Below, one piece after another: positions 24,837 through 34,500 of a stretch of 64,000 nt of DNA (its first letter is position 1; the number at the start of each line of letters is the position of its first letter). The stretch lies in assembly GCA_947630485.1 (NCBI GenBank), contig CANRHU010000001.1:62001-126000 (forward strand). Direction: 5' to 3'. Under the pieces are notes generated by a model. The model saw nothing but the letters and a program-made list of their open reading frames with translations, had not been told where the DNA came from and searched no databases. The position numbers were made by a program, and so were the translations under genes. The DNA is from an uncultured Lachnospiraceae bacterium. Its GTDB lineage: Bacteria; Bacillota; Clostridia; Lachnospirales; Lachnospiraceae.

Positions 24837-25820
24837 ATGAGAGCTTCACTTTTTTGGACGGCGGCAGCTTTTGCGTTGGGCGTGGCAGGCGGCGTTTTTC
24901 TGAGCGGGGTTGTAGGAAATGGATATGGGATTGACGGACATACGGATGCGGAAGCGCGGATGATGGGAGAAATGTATGCGCAGGAGGAGATGTCTCCGAA
25001 TGACATGGAGGTAAAGACGCTGGCCGAAAGCGGGTTCGGTATGTTCAGCTGGGAGGAAGAGGTACTGTCGGAGGATGAAGCAGGTCGGATGGCGGACTGC
25101 ATCCGAAAGACTGCTGTAACAGAAGTATATCAGGAGTTTACGGAGGAGAGTCTGGTTGACGGAAGAGCGGAGGCGTTTACGAAAAGACTGTGTCAGCAGG
25201 GCGTTTCCGTGTATGCCCTTATGGGCGATGCGGAATGGGCTTACGAGAAAAACGCGGAAACACTGACGGAAAAGATACGGAGCGTAGCGTCTTTTAATGA
25301 AAAACAGCCGGAAGGCGCCAGGATATATGGCGTTATGGTGGATGTGGAGCCGTATGTCTTGGCTGAATGGGGTGAAGGAAAGGAGACGAGGAAGATTCTG
25401 ATGGAAAGTTATCTTTCCTGCATGTCTTCCGCATATGTCTGCGCGCAGACATATGGGCTGGAGTTCCTTGTCTGCATCCCGAAATCCTACGACGACAGTT
25501 ATCCGGATATTCTGGAGAAGCTGATTGCCGGCGCCTGCGACGGCATTGCCGTGATGAATTACGACCGCACGGACGAGTATACACAGATGGCGAAGGAGAC
25601 CGGATACGCAAGGGAATACCAGAAGCGGATCATCTGTATTTATGAACTGCAGAGAGTAGGCACGCACAATCTGGAAGAAATAAACACTTACCATAACGTC
25701 GGATTGGAGGCTCTATGGGAATCCGCTCGGCGGCTCCGCCAGCAGTTCGGCTATGAAAGGCTGTCCTTCGCCTATCATTATTATCTGCCGATGCGGGAGA
25801 TGCTGTCAGAGAACGACTGA
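24837..25820 (+). CDS. Exported TIM-barrel protein, GH18-like (remote)
   Basis: 327 residues with an N-terminal membrane segment (~5-27). The rest looks like an alpha/beta barrel: GVMVDVEPYV (165-174) recalls the acidic DxE strand of GH18-type barrels and DGIAVMNYD (235-243) the MxYD strand. I do not recognise a specific family. It starts 3 bp after the EAL gene; the SD AGGAGG at 24817-24822 is rather distant (14 bases). Likely a second extracellular glycan-active or glycan-binding protein of the cluster. Confidence 0.55.
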   Translation: MRASLFWTAAAFALGVAGGVFLSGVVGNGYGIDGHTDAEARMMGEMYAQEEMSPNDMEVKTLAESGFGMFSWEEEVLSEDEAGRMADCIRKTAVTEVYQEFTEESLVDGRAEAFTKRLCQQGVSVYALMGDAEWAYEKNAETLTEKIRSVASFNEKQPEGARIYGVMVDVEPYVLAEWGEGKETRKILMESYLSCMSSAYVCAQTYGLEFLVCIPKSYDDSYPDILEKLIAGACDGIAVMNYDRTDEYTQMAKETGYAREYQKRIICIYELQRVGTHNLEEINTYHNVGLEALWESARRLRQQFGYERLSFAYHYYLPMREMLSEND

Positions 25821-25848
25821 AACTCAGATATAAGGGAGGCAGGACGAT

Positions 25849-27858
25849 ATGAACAGAAAAGACAGACGGAATAGAGAAGGGCAGACAGCTTCGCACAGCG
25901 CAAAAATTGTTCTGGCAGCGCTGTTTTTTCTGACGATTCTGCTTACTGCCTGCGGGACAACTGTACAGCAGCGTTCCACAGGCTCCCTTGTTGCGGAAGC
26001 GCCTGGGGAGTCTTCGGAGAGCGAAACGGCAGATGAGGAGAAAGCCGGAGCAGAGACGGAATCCGATCATTCGGAAACAGAAATGCAGCCGGCGTATGCC
26101 GCGGATGCGGAAATTGGGAACCGGCTTGGCGAAGAGGAGTGGGAGTGGCATTACCGCGATGATCCGCAGATGCTCTCGGAACTGACCGGTAATGCCTGGA
26201 CAGAGACTGCTTATGATGATTCAAGTTGGCTTTCGGGGAGAGGAACCTTTGGCTCCTATGAGGGAAAGCGGGAAGAGATAGCCGATGGCCTTAAGCCAGA
26301 TATTTATCTGAGGCAGTATCTTCCAGACGGAAAGAATGTCCCGGTTTATTACTTTAGGGCCCGTTTCTGGGCGGAGAAGCCGGAAGCGGATACGGTTTAT
26401 AATGCAAGGATCGTTTACGATGATTCTGTGATCATTTATCTGAACGGGACGCCAGTACATTACGGAAATGTTCCGGTGGGAGGCTACGCGTCGTCAGACG
26501 CTTACGGCTGCGATGAAATTCTGGGAGATCCCCGGGAAGAGACCATAGCGGTGGATGGAGGACTGCTAAAGCAGGGCGCCAATATTCTCACCGTGGAGCT
26601 TCATCAGGCGAATGAAAGCAGTTCGGATATCTATTTTGCGATGAGCGGGCTGTCTTCTGACGAGGATCGGGTGGCGGTGCTCCGCAACGATACGGTCTGT
26701 CTGGGAATCGGTGCGGATGAAACGCAGATGCTGGTCACATGGCAGGGCAGAGGCGAAGAAGGGTATGTCGAGGCGGTGAAGGCGGAGGACGCGGAAGGCA
26801 GTATGCCGGAGAATGCCAGGACATACCCCGCGGAAAAGGCTTACGAAAATGACTGGAACACGGACACGTTTCGGGCGGTTCTCACAGATCTGGAACCAGG
26901 AGAGGAATATGCATACCGGGTTGTGGATAAAGCAGCGTCGGAAATTTATACGTTTCGGATGCCGGAGAAAGGCGATTTTTCTTTCATTGTGAATGGGGAT
27001 CCGCAGATCGTGGATGAGAGCGATACCCGGCCGATGGAGAATTACGAGACGCTCTTTGCCTATGCCGCGCAGGGAACGGAACCGGCCTTTATCCTGACGC
27101 TGGGGGATCAGTCGGATAAGCGGGACGACGAAGGTCTTTTTATCCGGTATCTTTCCACGCCTTTATCCCATGAATATCCCATCGCTGCTTTAGTCGGCAA
27201 CCACGAGAACAAGTCGGATACCTTCAGCCGCTTTTTCTATATGCCGAATATGGATGGAGAAACGATAGCTACATCCGGCGACATGAGCGGCGATTACTGG
27301 TTTTTCAGGAATAATACGCTGTTCCTTTGCCTGAATACGAATGAGACTGACGCGGCGGTTCATGAGGCGTTTCTGGAGAAGGCGAGGGCGGCGTGTCTTG
27401 AGCGGTTCGGAGAACCGGTCTGGACGGCAGCTGCGTTTCATCATTCTTTGTTTTCCGTCGGCAGTCATGCGGAATCCGACAATATTTTGGAGAGACGGGA
27501 GTCGCTGGTTCCGCTTCTGGAGAAAGCGGATGTGGACGTAGTATTCATGGGTCATGATCATACCTATGTGCGTACATTTCTGATGGATGGCACAAGACCC
27601 GAAGGGGAAGTAGTTCCCGAGGTGACGGATCCGGACGGCATCGTCTATTTTACGCTTAATTGCTCCACGGGGACGAAGTATTATGATATCACCGAAAAGG
27701 AATTTGATTATACGGCGGTAAGCCTGCAGCATTATCTGCCGGAGATGGCGAGGGTGGATGTGACAGATACAACGTTTGAAATTACGGTTTACGAAAAACA
27801 GAAGGATGATTCGGTTATTCCGGTGGATTCCTTTAAAATCATAAAAACAGGGAATTAA
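25849..27858 (+). CDS. Lipoprotein metallophosphoesterase (purple acid phosphatase-like)
   Basis: 669 residues. Lipoprotein signal with lipobox LTAC, C35. A Ser/Glu-rich linker (40-80), a galactose-binding-like beta-sandwich (~88-270), a Fn3-like purple acid phosphatase N-domain (~280-370), then the calcineurin-like core: NGDPQ (382-386), LGDQSD (418-423), GNHE (440-443), HH (531-532) and GHDH (568-571). All metal-ligand blocks are present. It acts outside the membrane, on a phosphate ester or phosphodiester, possibly the product of the VTC/CotH module. Last gene of the cluster; an intrinsic terminator follows. Confidence 0.85.
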   Translation: MNRKDRRNREGQTASHSAKIVLAALFFLTILLTACGTTVQQRSTGSLVAEAPGESSESETADEEKAGAETESDHSETEMQPAYAADAEIGNRLGEEEWEWHYRDDPQMLSELTGNAWTETAYDDSSWLSGRGTFGSYEGKREEIADGLKPDIYLRQYLPDGKNVPVYYFRARFWAEKPEADTVYNARIVYDDSVIIYLNGTPVHYGNVPVGGYASSDAYGCDEILGDPREETIAVDGGLLKQGANILTVELHQANESSSDIYFAMSGLSSDEDRVAVLRNDTVCLGIGADETQMLVTWQGRGEEGYVEAVKAEDAEGSMPENARTYPAEKAYENDWNTDTFRAVLTDLEPGEEYAYRVVDKAASEIYTFRMPEKGDFSFIVNGDPQIVDESDTRPMENYETLFAYAAQGTEPAFILTLGDQSDKRDDEGLFIRYLSTPLSHEYPIAALVGNHENKSDTFSRFFYMPNMDGETIATSGDMSGDYWFFRNNTLFLCLNTNETDAAVHEAFLEKARAACLERFGEPVWTAAAFHHSLFSVGSHAESDNILERRESLVPLLEKADVDVVFMGHDHTYVRTFLMDGTRPEGEVVPEVTDPDGIVYFTLNCSTGTKYYDITEKEFDYTAVSLQHYLPEMARVDVTDTTFEITVYEKQKDDSVIPVDSFKIIKTGN

Positions 27859-27905
27859 TGTAACCGCATACTCTAAGTCTTTCTCGACCTTGTCCCAATA
27901 AGCAG

Positions 27906-27934
27906 AAAAAAATGCCTGAAAAAGGCATTTTTTT
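27906..27934 (+). terminator. Terminator of the ten-gene cluster
   Basis: AAAAAAATGCC (27906-27916) pairs with GGCATTTTTTT (27924-27934), loop of 7, and the right arm is its own T tract. Because of its A/T arms it could work in both directions. Confidence 0.85.
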
Positions 27935-27949
27935 AAAAATTTTGCTTTC

Positions 27950-28022
27950 TTGACCGGCTGGTAAGATAAGTAGTGAGATAAAGGCACTGGTATATTATAG
28001 TTAATAATACGGTATTAGGTGG
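27950..28022 (+). promoter_or_regulatory. Direct-repeat promoter block, copy 2 (adhesin unit)
   Basis: Direct repeats TGGTAAGATA (27959-27968) and TAGTGAGATA (27971-27980), offset 12 bp, end 10 bp before TATATT (27991-27996). Upstream TTGACCGGC (27950-27958) and downstream CGGTATTAGGTGG (28010-28022) are identical to copy 1 at 14333-14404. This strongly suggests that the same activator controls the adhesin genes and the ten-gene cluster. Confidence 0.75.
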
Positions 28023-28067
28023 GGTTTCGGAAAGGAACGCGCAGAAGCGAAGCAGGGGGGAGTGCAT

Positions 28068-28508
28068 ATGAGTGCCAAAACCGCTATGCATTCGCCGAAT
28101 ATGATCTGTGTCTGTGTGAATGAACAGCATGGGAAAGATTATTCGGGAATGCTCTGGCACCAGTATCAGGATGAACCGATTCCATTCTCGACGGCTGTCG
28201 GGATGATTGAGGAAATGGATCGCCTGTATGACCAATGGAGATTCCCCCAGCGCTCGACGCTGGTTCGATCTTTCGAATCTGCTGCGCACACAGCGATACA
28301 TGAGGAGGCGATGATAGGCATGGAAGGAAGCAAAATTGCAGATAGGTCAGGTAGTCTTGGCACTTTTATCGTAAATGTGAAGTTTCGGCAGAACGCTACC
28401 TGGCAGGGCGAGGTGGTATGGGCCGAGAAACAAGAGAGGATTTATTTTCGCAGTGCTCTGGAACTGCTGAAACTGATTGATGGAGCCTTGGGTGAGAGTT
28501 TTGAATAA
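28068..28508 (+). CDS. Small conserved-looking protein upstream of the adhesin, function unknown
   Basis: 146 residues from ATG 28068, preceded by AGGGGGGAG (28054-28062). Soluble, no signal peptide or membrane helix. Two blocks look structured: an N-terminal part ending IPFSTAVGMIEEMDRLYD and a C-terminal part LGTFIVNVKFRQNATWQG followed by a helix (SALELLKLIDGAL). I do not recognise a named domain. It is the first gene behind direct-repeat promoter copy 2 and lies 30 bp before the adhesin, so it is probably cotranscribed and may aid or regulate adhesin production. Confidence 0.7.
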   Translation: MSAKTAMHSPNMICVCVNEQHGKDYSGMLWHQYQDEPIPFSTAVGMIEEMDRLYDQWRFPQRSTLVRSFESAAHTAIHEEAMIGMEGSKIADRSGSLGTFIVNVKFRQNATWQGEVVWAEKQERIYFRSALELLKLIDGALGESFE

Positions 28509-28538
28509 TAAGGTAGTAGAGAAAGAGGAGGGAGTATA

Positions 28539-31500
28539 ATGGAGAAGGGGATTATGGTAAAGTGCCGTCAGGCAATGGCCTTTGCGCTGGCAATGGCTAT
28601 GGTAATGGTAAATATCCTGACAGGAGTAGGAACGGCGTATGCTGAGGAGCTTCCGGAAGATGGAACGAAAGAAGCGGTTATTTCTTTTACGTTGGAACCG
28701 GACAGCCTGAAAGCGGCCATTGAGAAAGCGGGGCTTTCGACAGTCTCGACCTATACGGCGGATCCGAAAGAGGAGGATCTCGCTGACGGAGGGACCGAAG
28801 GCGGAGTCGCCTGGCTGAACCGTCTGGGTATCGCGGATGCGGACGGAAGCTGCGAGATGCTTCTGAGCGGGATGCCCGTCACGGAACTGCGCGGTCTGAA
28901 CAAAACCTATTCAGACGGCGCCAGTATGCGTGTATTTTACAATGCGCAGGAAGAAGAGATCGTCCTGCTGTTCATCAATTCCGGAAAGGAAGACCGGGAG
29001 TTTCAGGCAGTAATCGGCGATTACACGACAGAGACGGTCACGGTACCCGGCGTGCTTTCTGATGAGGCCAGCGAAACGGAAAGCGCTTCCGAGTCTGACA
29101 CGGAAACGGAAAGCGATACGGAGCCCGCTGCTGACACAGCATCTGTCGGCAGTACTGGATATGTGGCTGACACAGCGCCTGTCGGAAGTACCGGATATGT
29201 GACTGATACGATGCCGGAGAATGACCCGGCGTATTCCTATACGGAGGCGCTCAAATACGGCGAGGCGTCGCCTTCCAATGCGGATTCTATTGATGGCGAA
29301 CCTTCCAATGAGATCCTGGAGAATGATCCGACCCGATCTCTGGGCGATAACATAGATCCCGGCAACGGGGATATGCTGCCCACCGAAGGCGACACGGAAA
29401 GAGACCCGGCCGCGACGACAGCGGCTTTCGCCGACACATCGGCGCCTGTGGGCGAGTCGACCTCCGCGGTTGAGGAATCTACGACTGCCACCGTGACGGA
29501 AGAGAGCAGCACTGCAGCCGGAGACGAGACGCTGTCGGCAGACCCGACGGATTCGGATTCGACAGATCCTTCGGAACCGTCCGGAGAAGAGGATGAAACC
29601 GATGGTGAAAACGCGGATGAACCGATGGTGATCCGCGCGTATGCCAGCGCGATATCGGTTCCGGAGACGGTGTTGTATAGCGTTGACGAAACTTCCGGGA
29701 ATCTGGCGGACTTTCTTACATCTATGACCATATATGAAAAAGGAAAGAATGAACCGGTTACAGGTATGCTTACTCCTGGCAGTGAATATACGGTAAAGTT
29801 ACAGTTTGATGAACCGCCTGAACAGGCCCGAATCATGCGGGCCGCTACGATAGAAGAACTTCGAGCGGCGGGCATCCAAATTACTAAGAAAGAATATGAA
29901 GAAGGGCCCTGGATGTACCTTCCTTTGGGAGAGGATATTACGGCTAGTATCGTTGAAGGAGAACTGGGCTCATCGGATGATGTGCGAATTGTAAAGAAAG
30001 GTCAGAACGGTCAGGCGTTTCTGTTTCGGTTTAAAGAGAATATGGATTATGCGTATATTAACTTTACCGGAAAGCTGAGTCAGGACGCTGATCTGAAGAA
30101 TGTAGAAATTGTGGCGGGGACTTCAACCGGTATATTCAAACCGGAGCCTGAGACGCAGATTCGTGTGAAGAAAGATGCTGTAGAATATGACCCTGAGACA
30201 CATCATATTAAGTACACGGTGACGGTGACAAATCCCACAGCGAATACGATTCAGGGTCTTATCGTAACGGACACGATTAAGACTGAGAAAGCGAAACTGG
30301 TAGAGAATTCGATCAAAGGCAGCTGGACTGGAAGCTCGCCCAAGATCAAGATAACTGATGAAAGAAGACAATTTACCTTGACGGATGATTCTCTGATTTT
30401 ACAGCCAGGAGAATTTGTAACAGTCACTTATGAAGTAGACGTAGAAGAATTGGTAAAAGGTTATGTCGGCAGTAAAGAGTCGTTCCCTGTGGAGAATGAA
30501 GCAGAGGTGAAACCCGGCGGAACAACAGGGGTGAATCAGCCCGGTATCAAAGCTGAAAATAATTATACGGTAAATTTAGGATATTTGAAAAAAGAAGGAT
30601 CCATTGAGGAGGATAATATCATTCATTGGGATATCCGGATGTATGATCCCTATCAGCCGCTTGGCGGGACCGTGGTTACAGACACGATCCCTGATGGACT
30701 TACTGTCAAAAAGGTAGTGATCCAAACGAAGGAAAGTTCAGAGGACTCTTCTGAGAAATTGCATGAATATCGGGTAGATGTCAATACGAAGGGTGAAGAG
30801 TATTATTGGGATCCTGAAGTTGTTAAGCTTGAAGGAAATACCTTGACCGTTGTTCTTCCGGATGATGTTAAGACAAAGATTGTGAAAATATGCGTTTACA
30901 CAGAGTATCCGGAGAATGCTGATCAGAATTATAAGAACGTTGTTCATGCGAAACTTCCCAGCGAAGCAGATATCGAGCGTAAAGCGGAGTATGGTGTACC
31001 CATCGGTCACGGCGGCGTACGTGTCGAGAAGTCTGGTCGGCTTGGGAGCGATGGCAAGAAGCTGGACTATACGATCACAGTTACGGTGGATGCAAACCTG
31101 AACGACACTACCGGTTATTATGGCGCCGGTGCGGCGATTCTGGACAGATTGACTGTTCCTGACGATATAAGGGTGGATACCTCACGCGGAGGGATGACAA
31201 TCACTTCCTTCACTGCTTCATGGGAGGAAAACGGCGAAACACATACTGAAAATGTGCCTAACTATGAGATATATTCAGTATACCCCTATCCAGGCGCCGG
31301 TTCAGGAAATACAGATATTACTCAGGAAGGTCATTTGATTTATTTTGATAAATCTGGTACAGAAAAGTATGGATGGACGGCCATAGTCATCAATCCGAAA
31401 ACCGATACATTTCCGGAGCTTGCGAATGTAAACACTGTGACCGGTCGATGGCCTGATGCGTGGAAGACGCATAAAGTAACCCTGACCCTTAAGTATGAGA

Positions 31501-34500
31501 TCGATCAGGAAAATAGTTATGTTAAAGGAGATAGAATTAATAATAATTATGGGTGGGGAGATTCTGGTATTCACACATATGAGTTTACGCAAAGTTTGTC
31601 TGACTATTTAGCCGGTTATGGCGACGTTGTACTCGAAAACAAAGCGATTGGCATCGTAAAAGGACACGGTGATGACAAGCACGAAGAACTGAATCTGACG
31701 CCGCCACTGAAAAAGAACGGTGAGTTGAACGTTGATGTCGCAAACTCTGAGCGCAGTGTTACTTATTCCGTCGAATTCCAGAACGGTGTGGATAACGATG
31801 GGGCGATTCCCAAAACGGCGCAGGGTATCGTATTCAAGGATACGTTTGACCAAAGGATGGAGTACATCCCGGGCACCCTTAGAGTCATACGGACATATCC
31901 GGATGGAACAAGGACAAAAGAATTTAAATACCAGGAAACATCTTCCCCTGTGACTGGTAACGTGATCACAGCCAGATGGGCTGATTTTTGGGCGCTCAAT
32001 GAAGACGGCACGAAAGACGAAGACCTCCAGCATGATTTTAATCAGCAGAATGAACATTATACGTATACCTTTTTATATGAGCTGAAAGCAGGGCAGAACT
32101 TTACCCAGACAGATGAAAATGGTAAATTTGTATCGGAGGTTGAGATTCATAATGAGGCCTGGATGGATTTTACTGGCGGTAGTTTGCCCCATGTTCAGGA
32201 AAGCCTGAAGTTCCCCAGCGGTGCGCTGACTAAGGGCGCTGCCCTTGAAGGTGGAAATAAGGTAACTTTCTATGTGGAGATTAATGAGCAGAGTCAGAAC
32301 CTCTCACCTGATTCGGATAGATTAACTTTGGTTGATCAGTCCAGCAATAACGATTGGTTAAAGCTCGACGAAGATAGTATCACAGTGGAAGAATATAGAG
32401 ATGGTGGCTGGGTTGCGCTTTCGAAGGATGATTATGATGTAAACACTAAAGAAGTGGAAACAGGTAATTTTGAGGTTCAAGTTCCGGATGAGAAGCATCT
32501 GCGTTTGCAGTATCAGTATGAACTGACTGATGGTGCGGCAGGCGAGGTGACGATTACAAATAAGATAACGGTATTGGGTCAGGAGTCTTTGTCAGACGAG
32601 AAGGACTATATATTTAATACGAGCGAGATTGAATCCGGTTCGGGCGGTTCAACGGCTTCCTTCACATTGAAGAAAGTGAGGAAGGGCGATGATAAAACGG
32701 TTGTAGAGAACGCGAAGTTTATCCTTTATGTTCCTAATTTGGGTGGCCAAGGTGACGGCGAGAATTACAGCGAGGTTTTGAAACTGGCGAGCGAGATTAG
32801 CCAGGAGAATGTGCGTTATGAAGGCAGAACCCTGACACCCGCGGCGGTCTATACTACAGGCAGCGATGGGACAGTTGCGATTAATTGGCCTCTTCTTAAG
32901 GGCAATATTACCTATGCTTTAGTAGAGGCGGCGGTGCCGGAGGGTTATGAGAGACTGAAATCGCCGGTGATCTTTAGGATTGATAAGGCTACAGGGAATG
33001 TTCATATCGTCAGCGGTGAGGGAGTAAAGGTCTTAGGAAAGACCTTGACTGTCGAGAATGAATATGAGCAAGATTCCGTAAGCATTCCGCTGACGATTCA
33101 GAAGAAGATGTCAGAGAAATCGGCGGACTTACAAAAGGATGTAACATTTACATTTAATGTTCAGCAGGAGCCGGAAGCTAGCCCGGAAGGCAGCGTAACT
33201 GTAAATAAATCTGAGCTGAGGATTACATTGAATGATGGTGATAATAAATCAAAGACACAGAGATTTGATGATGTGATTACATTCAAGCAGGCCGGTACCT
33301 ATCAGTTTACGGTTAAGGAGTCGGCTGGAAGCGAGAAGGGCTATATTTATGATGAAGCGGCGCATCAGATTACAGTAAAAGTGACTGATGAGAGTGGAAA
33401 ACTGACGGCAACAATTGCTCTAGAAAATAATGCCAATCAACCGATAATATTCGAGAACACTTATAATCCGGATTCGGTTAATGCGCATGCGGTCGTGCAC
33501 AAGAAGATTGAGGGTGATTCGCTGCCTTCAGCCGGTGATAAGAGCTTTACGTTCAAGCTAAGTGCGGCTGAGGGAACGGATGGCATTAGTCTTCCGGAAG
33601 GTGTGACGCTTCCGATGACAGCGCAGGTTCAGATGACCGGAGAATCGGTTGAAGGTACGCAATCGTTCAGTGATATTACGTTTACTAAGGCCGGAATTTA
33701 TACATTTACCATTACCGAGGAGGATCTTACCGATACGGCGCAAGGCGAAGCTTATCATGGGTACACGAAGGATAACAGCGTGTGGACCTGGCAGGTAAAG
33801 GTAGTAGATGACGGCGGCCAGCTTAAAATCGACAGCCAGAGTTACAAAAAGGATGGTGCCGGTATTGATCCTTCGCTGAAAGAAGCGTTGTTTACGAACA
33901 CCTACAAAGCAGATCCGACCGAGATCACGCCTCATATTGAAAAGGTGATCACCGGCAATCCTCCGGAAGGTCAGAGGAAGAGTTTCTCCTTCACGATCCG
34001 TGCGGCCGAAGGCAATCCGGAAGGCGCGGTCTATAATGGGCGGGAGATGACGGCCGGAAATATTGGAATGACGACGGTGCGCGGTGAAGGTGAGAAGGAC
34101 TTCCTTCCGATCACATTTACCAGACCGGGAACCTTTAACTTTACAATTTCCGAAGTGGACGGAAGAGAACCAGGTTACACTTACGCGAAGCCGTGGAATC
34201 TGCAGGTGGTGGTGACGGATATCGGTGGACAGCTGCAGGCGGCTGCGGCCTATACGTCGACAGAGCCGATACCTCTGGGGAATGGCTTTGTGGAAGTTTC
34301 GACCAGTTCAAGTCAGGCGACATTTGTGAATAAGTATGAACCGGAGCCTACGAATACCACCCTGAAGGTTGTCAAATACGTAGAAGGCGCGGAACGGCCG
34401 CAGCTTCGTGATCGGGACGGCAATCTGATTGATGGTGCGACATTCAGCTTCGATCTGGCGCTGGTTGATCCGACGGCGTCTAATGGTGTGAAACTAACCG

